From the NCBI GenBank assembly GCA_029935275.1, contig JAOZKQ010000051.1:1-10728 (forward strand): a DNA stretch of 10,728 nt, in the 5' to 3' direction. The stretch's first letter is position 1. Every line of letters starts with the position of its first letter. The position numbers were made by a program, and so were the translations under genes. This document shows positions 1 through 7,745 of this stretch, piece after piece. The notes under the pieces were generated by a model. That model was not told where the DNA came from, ran no database searches, and was given only the letters and a program-made list of their open reading frames with translations. This DNA comes from Bacteroidales bacterium (GTDB taxonomy: Bacteria > Bacteroidota > Bacteroidia > Bacteroidales > VadinHA17).

Positions 1-1
1 T

Positions 2-280
2 CACCCTTCTGGTTTTGAGGAATTTTCATGTGGGGCCCTGGTTGATGCCAATTCCCGACCAGGACGGATGCCGGGAGACCCATCATCGACAGACCCTGAT
101 GCGAAAATAGTTCAGCCCTATGTTCAGGGGAAGGGAGAAAATTCCGGAGGATTTTTATTTGTTAGTGTAAAAAAGACAGACCAGATCCCCACGCTCAATT
201 TTGAATTTTACGATGAGTATGGCACCTTACTTTACAAAACAACAAAAAAACATGAGCTAATATCAACTGACAATAACTGA
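2..280 (+). CDS. C-terminal end of a probable PhoD-like alkaline phosphatase (5' truncated)
   Basis: The frame is open from base 2 to a TGA at 278-280. It encodes about 92 residues that begin HPSGFEEFSCGALVDANSR and end in a short charged tail. The first ATG in this frame (68) is internal, so the gene starts left of the window. The pattern HPSGF-EF-S/C-GALVDANSR-GR-PGDP-STDP, followed by SGGFL-V-V and then FEFYDE-G-LLY, matches what I remember of the C-terminus of Bacteroidota PhoD-like metallophosphatases. These are secreted or periplasmic phosphomonoesterases/phosphodiesterases that release phosphate. All metal-binding residues of that family lie upstream, so activity cannot be judged here. 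The gene converges on the acyloxyacyl hydrolase gene, with 86 nt between the two stop codons. The family call is moderately confident. The existence of a real coding C-terminus is more certain, because the frame has no stop and good codon structure up to the window edge. Confidence 0.62.
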   Translation, partial: HPSGFEEFSCGALVDANSRPGRMPGDPSSTDPDAKIVQPYVQGKGENSGGFLFVSVKKTDQIPTLNFEFYDEYGTLLYKTTKKHELISTDNN

Positions 281-366
281 AGAAAAGACAATGATTGATA
301 TGTACCGCTTTGCGGGATGATTCATTAGAACAAGCAACAATTATATTCTTTTTAAAACCATCCTAT

Positions 367-1569
367 TTATTCTAAGTTTCCCCTCTTAAATTTTATCCGG
401 TAACCAACATTAAATTCAACAAAATCAGCTTTTGTAAAATCATAGGCCCTAACATTCACACCTGCAAGCCAGTGGTCAGAAAAATGATATTTTATCCCGA
501 TTCGCTGATATGTTGCAGGAGTTTCAATACCATCATCCGTTTTTTTCCGGTAAAGATAAAAACCCGGTTGTAATATCAAACTCACCTTACTGATTACCAG
601 CTCAAACGAAGGATATACCCCAAACAATACCTTATCCTTAAACTGCCAGGGTGCTTTCTCAGGAATTCCATCCACCAAGAGCGAAGTAGCCCCATATGCT
701 TCATTATAACTCAAATCAAAGCCTGCACCAAATTTCACCTTATACGATATTTGATAATTATAGGTGGATGAGAGGTTAAAAATCATATAGTCAAATGCTA
801 CAACCACAGAATCATTGTTTTCATCATGGTATCCAAAAGCCATTTGACGATAGGACGGAGAAAAAAGAACCAGCCATTCCTGTTCTGATTTGAAAATGGG
901 TTTCTCTGTTTTAATAAATTCAGGCCTCTTATTAAAAATATACTTCACTCCAAGTTTTGGGGCTATCATATTCAGCCCGTAATTTGGTAACTTAACAGAA
1001 CCATTTGAAAAATGTGTAAATCCAAAACCAGCTGAGAAATCAACATGTTTGGACAACTGCACAACCGTTTTTATCCCTAAATCACCAAATACGGTACTAA
1101 AAGAACCAGTCGGATATTGAAAGCCATTTTCGTAAGGATAATGGGTTTTCCATCCAAAAGACAGGCCAAACCTGACTTCGCCGTTAATACTCCATTTTTC
1201 CCACCTTTTAAAAGGTATGTCAAGGAACATAAAAAGGGCAAAAGGTGTACCCAGTTCACCGGAGTCCTTAAAATTACCATAAAACAGGCCTCCCCCCCAA
1301 ACAGGATAGTTATATAATTGTTGCCACAGTTTCCGGCCATCCGTATGTATGCCATACATTGCTGTCAGTGCAAAATATCTTGTATAAGGTTCACCATCCG
1401 GATTTACACCCTGAACATATGGATGGGTCTGCAACACCCTGCCAGGCTCAAAATTAAAACTGAGTGAGTTAAAAGTAGGCTTACTTTTAACATCAATTGT
1501 ATCGGCCCCAAAGCTTTTAGTGGCTAAGAAAAAAAGGATTACAAGAACAATATAAAAATAAGGCTTCAT
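367..1569 (-). CDS. PagL-like acyloxyacyl hydrolase (lipid A deacylase), outer-membrane beta-barrel
   Basis: 400 residues. The N-terminus (MKPYFYIVLVILFFLATKSFG) is a signal peptide, probably cleaved near residue 21, so the protein is exported. The rest alternates aromatic and polar residues as in an outer-membrane beta-barrel and ends in a beta-strand-like VEFNVGYRIKF. The PagL-family signature is THFSNGSVKLPNYGLN at residues 185-200, giving the His186 and Ser188 equivalents of the PagL catalytic His126/Ser128, and the oxyanion-type Asn196. PagL enzymes remove the 3-O acyl chain of lipid A in the outer membrane. The third triad residue (Glu140 in Pseudomonas aeruginosa PagL) aligns with Asn200 here. 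The protein is longer than classical PagL (about 150-170 aa) but similar in size to the enlarged Bacteroidota versions, with two barrel-like halves. It is the last gene of the leftward block, 77 nt after yidC. It could be non-catalytic given the Asn. The family call is good; substrate and activity are inferred. Confidence 0.8.
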   Translation of the reverse strand: MKPYFYIVLVILFFLATKSFGADTIDVKSKPTFNSLSFNFEPGRVLQTHPYVQGVNPDGEPYTRYFALTAMYGIHTDGRKLWQQLYNYPVWGGGLFYGNFKDSGELGTPFALFMFLDIPFKRWEKWSINGEVRFGLSFGWKTHYPYENGFQYPTGSFSTVFGDLGIKTVVQLSKHVDFSAGFGFTHFSNGSVKLPNYGLNMIAPKLGVKYIFNKRPEFIKTEKPIFKSEQEWLVLFSPSYRQMAFGYHDENNDSVVVAFDYMIFNLSSTYNYQISYKVKFGAGFDLSYNEAYGATSLLVDGIPEKAPWQFKDKVLFGVYPSFELVISKVSLILQPGFYLYRKKTDDGIETPATYQRIGIKYHFSDHWLAGVNVRAYDFTKADFVEFNVGYRIKFKRGNLE

Positions 1570-1646
1570 CTATTAACCTGAATTTCAATCAAAATAATAA
1601 ATGCAGCATAATAATAAGGAAGGTAGAACTTACCCGGTACAAATGA

Positions 1647-3626
1647 CTATTTTTTTGTTGGTTTATAACCTCTTGATTTAGCTGCACCCTCAAGTCTTTG
1701 TTGCCATTTAGATTTTTTTACCGGCTTTTTCTTACTGGCCTCCAGCTTTTTAAGGATTGCTTCATCGTCAACAAAACGTTTTGTTATCATATTCTGGCCA
1801 AAGGTTATAATATTTGCCAGAAAATAATAATAAGTCAAACCTGCAGAATAGTTATTCAGAATAACCATGAACATAACAGGCATCATATACATCATGCCCT
1901 TCATTCCCGGCATTTGTGTTGTTGCCTGAGCCGGACTATTTAATTTCATAGTAAGAATAGTGGAAATTGTCATTAACAATGTAAATAAACTCACATGGTC
2001 TCCATACATTGGAATGGTAAATGGCAATTGAAGGATAGAATCATATGTTGAGAGGTCAGTAGCCCATAAAAAACCTTGTTGCCTCAGCTCAATTGAAGTA
2101 GGGAAAAACCTGAACATTGCAAATAAGATAGGCATTTGCAGAAGCATAGGCAGACAGCCACCTACCGGGCTCACCCCTACCCTCTTATACAATGCCATAG
2201 TAGCCTGCTGCTTTTTCATGGAATCTTCCTTCTTCGGAAATTTCGTATTGATCTCATCAACCTGTGGCTTCAGGACCTTCATCTTTGCCTGTGACAGATA
2301 CGACTTATAAGTTAAAGGAAATAAGGCCATCTTGATAATAAGGGTCAAAACAAGAATAATAACTCCATAATTAGTGAAAAAGCGACCCAGCCAGTTAAAC
2401 AAAAGTATGATCACATATTCATTGATCCAACGGATAATATTCTTCCCCAGGGAAACCAGATTTTCCAGCCCAAGTCCATATTTCTTTAGATCTTTATAAT
2501 TATTAGGGCCAAAATAATAATGCATATTATAAGAAAAATCATCATCACCTGAATAAGGGAGGCTCATCTTAGCTTTAAATAATCGCAGGTACTTGCTGTC
2601 TTCAGGCATTTTTTCAGATTGCACCCAGGCATTCATTGAAGGTTCATCCATTATAAGAACAGAAGAAAAAAACTGGTCTTTAAAAGCCATCCATTCAATT
2701 TTGGTAGTAATATCTTCCTCTTCCACATCTTTAGATGACCTGTCCTTGGAACCATCTACTTCAGCCTGATAATATTTAAACTTATAACCCACATAATAAT
2801 CTTCATTCGTGCGACCTCTTTCCTGCTGAGGCATATACATTTCCCAGGAAAGGTCCAATGCGCTTAAATTGCCAGCCATCACATCTTTCATTCCCTTCAG
2901 GTTAAGGTCAAAATCCAACATATAATCATCTGGTTTTAGCGTATAGACATACTCAATATATTTTTCTTCAGCAACTTCAAGACGCATTGTAACACTTACT
3001 GGTTTGTCATTAACAACAATGTGCCGATTATTTGTAAGCGGAGTAAAATAGAGATCATTTGTTTTTATTGCGTGATTATCAAAAGTGAAAAATTGAAAAC
3101 CAAAAACAGTGGAGTCACCATCAAATAAAATGAGAGGCATGGTGTCGTATGTATGAAATGTTTTAAGTTCTGCTGAATAGATCCGCCCTCCTTTATTGGA
3201 AATTTTAAGTTTAACCAGATCATTTTCAATAGTTATAAAATCCAGTTGTCCTTGTGCAGAAGAAGAAAATAAACCTAGCTGTGAAGAAAAACCTTCTTTA
3301 GCCTGCTTTTGAACAGATACCTGGGAGCTTTTTTCAACTTTTTCGTCCTGAGTACCAGAAGAAACATCCTCCCGGGCTGTTGTCTCAAACCCCATCATCC
3401 GGTTAATCTCATCAATCTGCTTAGTTGCATAGGTCTCTCTGGGCTTTAAAGAGGCAGCTTTCCGGTAGGCCAGGATTGCCTTATCAAAATCTTTTGCAGT
3501 ATATAACGAATCGGCAAGATAAATTTCCTTGTCGTAAGCTTTGTCCATTTTGGAAGTATTGTAATAGCTGTATCCAATAAAAATTACACCTATTAATAAA
3601 ATTCCAATAATTGTATTCTTATCCAT
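1647..3626 (-). CDS. yidC: Membrane protein insertase YidC (Bacteroidota type, with TPR-like insert)
   Basis: 659 residues. YidC inserts and folds inner-membrane proteins, alone or with SecYEG. A single N-terminal membrane helix (residues 5-23) is followed by a region that looks like one TPR-type helical hairpin (about 31-77), then a low-complexity Ser/Gln/Lys linker (80-125). The periplasmic beta-sandwich domain runs from about 128 to 385, and the Oxa1/YidC insertase core from about 402 to 615. The core shows the PLTYKSYLSQAKMK motif, GCLPMLLQMPILFAMF, and the NNYSAGLTYYY final helix. Lys432 takes the place of the groove Arg366 of E. coli YidC, keeping the positive charge. The C-terminus (about 620-659) is Lys/Arg-rich and probably faces the ribosome. 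The start gives the conserved MDKNTIIG beginning. It lies 71 nt downstream of pyrG, a neighbourhood I recall as common in Bacteroidota. The insert after the first helix is the unusual part. Confidence 0.97.
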   Translation of the reverse strand: MDKNTIIGILLIGVIFIGYSYYNTSKMDKAYDKEIYLADSLYTAKDFDKAILAYRKAASLKPRETYATKQIDEINRMMGFETTAREDVSSGTQDEKVEKSSQVSVQKQAKEGFSSQLGLFSSSAQGQLDFITIENDLVKLKISNKGGRIYSAELKTFHTYDTMPLILFDGDSTVFGFQFFTFDNHAIKTNDLYFTPLTNNRHIVVNDKPVSVTMRLEVAEEKYIEYVYTLKPDDYMLDFDLNLKGMKDVMAGNLSALDLSWEMYMPQQERGRTNEDYYVGYKFKYYQAEVDGSKDRSSKDVEEEDITTKIEWMAFKDQFFSSVLIMDEPSMNAWVQSEKMPEDSKYLRLFKAKMSLPYSGDDDFSYNMHYYFGPNNYKDLKKYGLGLENLVSLGKNIIRWINEYVIILLFNWLGRFFTNYGVIILVLTLIIKMALFPLTYKSYLSQAKMKVLKPQVDEINTKFPKKEDSMKKQQATMALYKRVGVSPVGGCLPMLLQMPILFAMFRFFPTSIELRQQGFLWATDLSTYDSILQLPFTIPMYGDHVSLFTLLMTISTILTMKLNSPAQATTQMPGMKGMMYMMPVMFMVILNNYSAGLTYYYFLANIITFGQNMITKRFVDDEAILKKLEASKKKPVKKSKWQQRLEGAAKSRGYKPTKK

Positions 3627-3697
3627 AAATTTACATTTACTAATCTATAAAGTCGATAATATTAATATTTCGTCCCAGGGGACTTTCCTGACAAATG

Positions 3698-5302
3698 CTA
3701 GTCACCCATTGCGGCTTTCACAAATCCTACAAAAAGCGGATGTGGGCTAACTACCGTACTTTTATATTCCGGATGAAATTGAACACCAACATACCACTTA
3801 TGATCAGGTATTTCCATAATTTCGACAAGGGATGTTTCAGGGTTAATACCTACGGCTTTCATTCCGGAATTTTCAAATTCTTCCAGGTATTTATTATTGA
3901 ATTCATACCTGTGCCTATGCCTTTCAGAAGTATCCGTCCTTTGGTAAGCTTTATAAGTGAAGCTGTTTTTTGCAATCCTGCATGGATAAGCTCCAAGCCG
4001 CATGGTACCACCTTTTTCAGTTATATCCTTTTGGTCTTCCATCAAATCAATAACAGGAAAAAGAGTACGCTCATTCATCTCCGTGGAGTCAGCCTTATCC
4101 ATTTTTAATACATTTCTGGCATATTCAATAACCGAGCATTGCATTCCGAGGCAAATTCCCAGGTAGGGAACATTGTTTTCCCTTGCATACCTGGCTGCGG
4201 ATATTTTACCTTCAATTCCCCTGTTTCCAAAACCGGGAGCTACAAGAATTCCATTTAAACCCTTCAGTTTTCCCCGGGCGTTTTCATCGTTAATATCCTC
4301 TGAATGTATATAAGATAATTCTACCTCACAATCATTCATGGCCCCCCCGTGAATAAAAGATTCTGAAATTGATTTATAAGCATCATGTAATTCAACATAT
4401 TTACCAATTAAACCAATCTTTATTTTTTGTTTCGGATGCTTTAATTTCTCAACAAAATTCCTCCAAACTTTTAGTTCAGGGTCATTTCCTAAAGGCAGGT
4501 CAAGCTTAGTAAGGACAACTTCATCCAGTTTTTCCCCTAACATTAATAAGGGAACCTGATAAATGGTTGAAACATTTATTGATTCAATTACAGAAGACTT
4601 AGCCACATTACAAAATAAAGCTACTTTTTCACGAATACCGTCATTCAGGCTTCGTTCCGTTCTTAAGACCAGAACATCGGCCTGTATCCCATTTTCCTGC
4701 AAAATCTTTACCGAATGCTGGGTAGGTTTGGTTTTCAACTCACCTGTTGCTGCAAGGTAAGGTACCAAAGTAAGGTGTACAACAATGCAATTTTGAGGGC
4801 CCAATTCCCATTTCAGCTGTCTAACCGATTCAATATAAGGCAAAGACTCAATATCACCAACTGTGCCTCCAATTTCAGTAATCACAATATCAAACTCATT
4901 TTTCCTTGCTACAAACTTTATTCCCCTTTTGATCTCATCCGTTATATGAGGGATGATTTGAACTGTTTTACCCAAATAATCCCCGGCTCTTTCCTTGTTG
5001 ATAACTGTTTGGTAAACTTTTCCGGTTGTAACATTATTCGCCTGGGAAGTTGGAATATTCAGAAACCGCTCATAATGGCCCAGGTCAAGATCCGTTTCTG
5101 CCCCGTCCTCAGTAACATAGCATTCCCCATGTTCATAAGGATTAAGGGTGCCGGGATCCACGTTAATATATGGGTCCATTTTTGAAATGGTTACCCTGTA
5201 ACCTCTTGACTGAAGCAGTTTAGCTAAAGATGATGCAATAATTCCTTTTCCCAGTGATGAAGTTACACCCCCTGTTACAAATATGTATTTTGTTGATTGC
5301 AA
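3698..5302 (-). CDS. pyrG: CTP synthase (glutamine-hydrolysing)
   Basis: 534 residues, a normal length. The enzyme makes CTP from UTP, ATP and glutamine in the cytoplasm, the last step of pyrimidine nucleotide synthesis. The N-terminal amidoligase domain starts at residue 5 with KYIFVTGGVTSSLGKG, a P-loop with Lys19 in GKG. It is followed by KMDPYINVDPGT, the metal-binding ETDLDLGHYERF (69-80) and TEIGGTVGDIES (142-153). The UTP site motif GELKTKPTQHS is at 187-197. The class I glutamine amidotransferase domain (about 295-534) has the nucleophile Cys384 in GICLGMQ and the His510/Glu512 pair in VQFHPEYKS, so all catalytic residues are present. It sits 60 nt after the DUF349 gene and 71 nt before yidC, all on the same strand, which suggests co-transcription. 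No Bacteroidota-type promoter was found in the 60-nt upstream gap. Confidence 0.99.
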   Translation of the reverse strand: MQSTKYIFVTGGVTSSLGKGIIASSLAKLLQSRGYRVTISKMDPYINVDPGTLNPYEHGECYVTEDGAETDLDLGHYERFLNIPTSQANNVTTGKVYQTVINKERAGDYLGKTVQIIPHITDEIKRGIKFVARKNEFDIVITEIGGTVGDIESLPYIESVRQLKWELGPQNCIVVHLTLVPYLAATGELKTKPTQHSVKILQENGIQADVLVLRTERSLNDGIREKVALFCNVAKSSVIESINVSTIYQVPLLMLGEKLDEVVLTKLDLPLGNDPELKVWRNFVEKLKHPKQKIKIGLIGKYVELHDAYKSISESFIHGGAMNDCEVELSYIHSEDINDENARGKLKGLNGILVAPGFGNRGIEGKISAARYARENNVPYLGICLGMQCSVIEYARNVLKMDKADSTEMNERTLFPVIDLMEDQKDITEKGGTMRLGAYPCRIAKNSFTYKAYQRTDTSERHRHRYEFNNKYLEEFENSGMKAVGINPETSLVEIMEIPDHKWYVGVQFHPEYKSTVVSPHPLFVGFVKAAMGD

Positions 5303-5362
5303 GTTAATAGTGAATTGTATGGTTAAAAGAAATTTTATTTAATTATTAATATCCAACTTATA

Positions 5363-7555
5363 CTACAGGACCTTATCAATCATCCTGATCTTTTTTCTCA
5401 ATAAATCAACGCTCTTTTTTGAATTTTCAATTTTCCGTGTAACCTCTTCAATCACGGGATTTGCATTGGCTGACTTAGCAAAAAAACCAATATTATTCTC
5501 CCAAAGTACGATATCACTTTCTAATGCTTTTAATCGGTTGGCAAATTTTTCTCTTTCGGCATACAATTTCCCTTTAAAATGAGGAGCTGAAGCCATTTCT
5601 TCCAATTTATTCCTGTACCTGATTATGCTCTTCCTGGAATCATCCAGTTTCAGACTATCATAAAATTTATCAATGGCCTGTTTATACTGTTGCATCAACT
5701 TGTCCTTTTTCTTAATAGGAACAAATCCAATGGAAGACCATTGCTGCTGGAATTTTTTTAGCATAGCAAAGTTATCATCCTGATTATCAACAGGCTTATA
5801 AGATCCAATCTCATCCAACAGCAGCTCTTTCAATTTAAGATTTTCATCATACTTTTGATCAATATTGGCAAAGAATTCAGATTTTCTATTAAAGAAAGTA
5901 TCACATGATGACCTGAATCTTTTCCAGACTTTATCTGATGATCTTCTGGGCACAGGCCCAATATCTTTCCACTTCTTCTGCAAAATAATCAGATAATCTG
6001 TGGTCTTCTTCCAATCCTCACTATTCATGACTTCTTCAGCCTGAATACATAAATCGGTTTTTAGTTGCAAATTATTTAATTGAACTTCCTTATTCTCAGC
6101 ATAATAGGCCCTCCTGTTATTAAAAAATCCATCACAGGCAACACGGAACCTCTCATATATTAGCGTATTATATTTTTTAGGGGCGAAGCCTATCGTTTTC
6201 CACTCTTTTTGTATTTCTACAATCTCATTTGATTTCTTTTCCCAATCTTTATTTGAATTGATTTCATCTTTAAGAATAGCTTCAACCTTTTCACATAAAG
6301 CCGTTTTCAAGTCAAGATTTTGCTTAAGTGAGGCTTTGATATCTTCAAAATGCTGCTGATGCTTCCTGTTGATCAATGAAGTAAATGAACGAAACCGTTC
6401 CCAAATCACTTCCTTTGACTCGTGGGGTACCGGTCCTATTTCCCTCCACTGTTCATGATACTTTTGCAAAGTACGGAAGGCCGAAACGACATTGCTCTCT
6501 TCCAGCAATTTTTCTGTTTTTTCACAAAGGGCAATTTTACTCTCAAGGTTTTTTCTCAGATCAAGATCACGTAGTTCTTTGTTAATTTTAATATAATCAT
6601 AGAATTTTTCTACATGATAATGATAATTCTCCCAAAGATCTTTTAGTTTAGATTGTGGAATCGGCCCCAGCAACTTCCACTGATGCTGCAAATCACGGAA
6701 CTCCTGAAAGGTTTTATTGATTGATTCTTCTTTATTAATCAGGCACTTTATAGATTCAATAATCCTAAATTTCTCTTCCATATTTGCCTGCTTTTCCGAT
6801 TCAACCCTATGGTTATAGCTGGCTTTTTTGCGCTTATAATTATTTAGTAATCCCTTCAGCCTTTCTTCAAGGGGATCCTGTACCGGACCAAACTCTTCTT
6901 CTTTTCCCCCATCCTTCAAAAAGGCCTCTTTCTTTTTATCTAATTCAAGTTTCAGTTTTTTATAAAAATTCGACTTGATTTGCTCCAGGCTATTCCTAAT
7001 CTCCTGAACAGGCCTTTCATTAACAAGTATTTCCAGGCTATTTACAAGCTCTTCCATAGGAAGACTGGAATAATCCACTTCCTTTATTTCAATATCTTCT
7101 TCAACCTCATCCTTGCCTGCAGTAACAGCCTGAACTTTGTCCTGCTTATCAGACGCTTCTACAAGTTCTTCAGACTTAACATCTTTTCCCTTGCTCTCCT
7201 CCGGCACTATCTCAGACTCCTTAACTTCCTTATCTCCTGCTAATTTTTCTTCAGACTCTTCGGCAAATACTGGTTTCTCCACGGGCAATGGATCTTTTGA
7301 AGTAGATTCTTCTTTTTCTTCCAGTACTTCAGGCTCAGTTTTTCCCTCAGGTTCCATCTGGTTTTCAGGTAATCCCTCGGCATGTCCCTCTTCTATTTCC
7401 TTTTTTTCAGAAATAACATCAGGCTTTTTCTCTTCATCCAAAGAAATAATGTTTGTAGGTTTTTCAGTTGAAGTATCAGGTTTTTCAACCGGACTATTAT
7501 CAATATTTGGTTTTATATCCCCGGAAAGTTCATTTTTCTTATCAATTGTCATCAT
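5363..7555 (-). CDS. DUF349 repeat protein with long acidic disordered N-terminus
   Basis: 730 residues. No biochemical function is established for this family as far as I know. Residues about 15-160 are low-complexity Glu/Lys/Ser/Pro-rich sequence, predicted disordered. From about 280 to 630 there are five DUF349-type repeats, each with the pattern Q-x-x-W-x-x-(I/L)-G-x-x-P followed by W/Y-x-(R/N)-(F/Y). The repeat Trp residues are at 293, 370, 452, 529 and 606, a period of 77-82 residues. Repeats 2 and 4 are the most canonical (GPVP); repeat 5 is degenerate, with the later WxRFR replaced by MQQYKQ. The C-terminal ~90 residues are charged and helical, a likely coiled coil. There is no signal peptide or membrane segment, so it is probably cytoplasmic. 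The start MMTIDKKN offers two adjacent ATGs. It appears to head the unit continuing into pyrG and yidC, with a candidate promoter about 60-95 nt upstream. The Ser-rich open frame on the opposite strand is only a reflection of its Glu-rich codons. Confidence 0.93.
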   Translation of the reverse strand: MMTIDKKNELSGDIKPNIDNSPVEKPDTSTEKPTNIISLDEEKKPDVISEKKEIEEGHAEGLPENQMEPEGKTEPEVLEEKEESTSKDPLPVEKPVFAEESEEKLAGDKEVKESEIVPEESKGKDVKSEELVEASDKQDKVQAVTAGKDEVEEDIEIKEVDYSSLPMEELVNSLEILVNERPVQEIRNSLEQIKSNFYKKLKLELDKKKEAFLKDGGKEEEFGPVQDPLEERLKGLLNNYKRKKASYNHRVESEKQANMEEKFRIIESIKCLINKEESINKTFQEFRDLQHQWKLLGPIPQSKLKDLWENYHYHVEKFYDYIKINKELRDLDLRKNLESKIALCEKTEKLLEESNVVSAFRTLQKYHEQWREIGPVPHESKEVIWERFRSFTSLINRKHQQHFEDIKASLKQNLDLKTALCEKVEAILKDEINSNKDWEKKSNEIVEIQKEWKTIGFAPKKYNTLIYERFRVACDGFFNNRRAYYAENKEVQLNNLQLKTDLCIQAEEVMNSEDWKKTTDYLIILQKKWKDIGPVPRRSSDKVWKRFRSSCDTFFNRKSEFFANIDQKYDENLKLKELLLDEIGSYKPVDNQDDNFAMLKKFQQQWSSIGFVPIKKKDKLMQQYKQAIDKFYDSLKLDDSRKSIIRYRNKLEEMASAPHFKGKLYAEREKFANRLKALESDIVLWENNIGFFAKSANANPVIEEVTRKIENSKKSVDLLRKKIRMIDKVL

Positions 7556-7618
7556 TCATCATTTTTTTCTGTTATTACAACAGAATGTGAGAGCATTCAG
7601 GTATCACATTTCAGGCTA

Positions 7619-7650
7619 CGAAAATATATAATTCGCTACTAAAACTCAAA
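7619..7650 (-). promoter_or_regulatory. Candidate Bacteroidota promoter for the DUF349-pyrG-yidC block
   Basis: Read on the minus strand, a TTTG -33 element (7650-7647) is followed after 20 nt by TATTTTCG (7626-7619), one mismatch from the Bacteroidota -7 consensus TAnnTTTG. The spacing is right, and a transcript would begin around 7612, giving a leader of about 55 nt before the DUF349 ATG. This is inferred from motif and spacing only. The one mismatch and AT-rich background leave room for chance. Confidence 0.4.
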
Positions 7651-7745
7651 GAATTTATGGAATAATTAAGAAATCATGCTTATCTGAAGAATACATAAAC
7701 AATTAATTTATCATAACAAACTCATAAACAGATATATAAATAAAT

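Noticed and set aside
305..315. CCGC-TTT-GCGG hairpin between the convergent genes
   Set aside because: The stem is only 4 bp with a 3-nt loop, and no T-run follows on either strand. It is too weak to call a terminator.
1292..1298. G7 tract (coding strand) in the PagL-like gene as a possible phase-variation site
   Set aside because: An identical G7 tract occurs in the housekeeping pyrG gene (4342-4348), so the run length is not special here, and the frame is intact.
3658..3683. AATATTAATATT palindrome and adjacent GTCCC/GGGAC dyad between pyrG and yidC
   Set aside because: The palindrome is pure A/T, and the GC dyad would leave a 2-nt loop (only 4 bp if relaxed) with no T-run on the minus strand. 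Neither a terminator nor an operator is supported.
3695..5185. Long plus-strand frames over pyrG (137 and 156 codons)
   Set aside because: They are fully antisense to an intact, highly conserved pyrG and show no recognisable domain.
7137..7631. 164-codon Ser-rich open frame on the plus strand
   Set aside because: It is antisense to the Glu/Lys-rich N-terminus of the DUF349 protein. Its Ser-rich composition is the complement of GAA/GAG codons, and there is no family resemblance.
7694..7730. Three CATAAACA/CATAACAA-like direct repeats between the exporter stop and the DUF349 promoter
   Set aside because: The repeats are short, unevenly spaced (18 and 11 nt) and lie in very AT-rich sequence. 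Chance is the simpler explanation.
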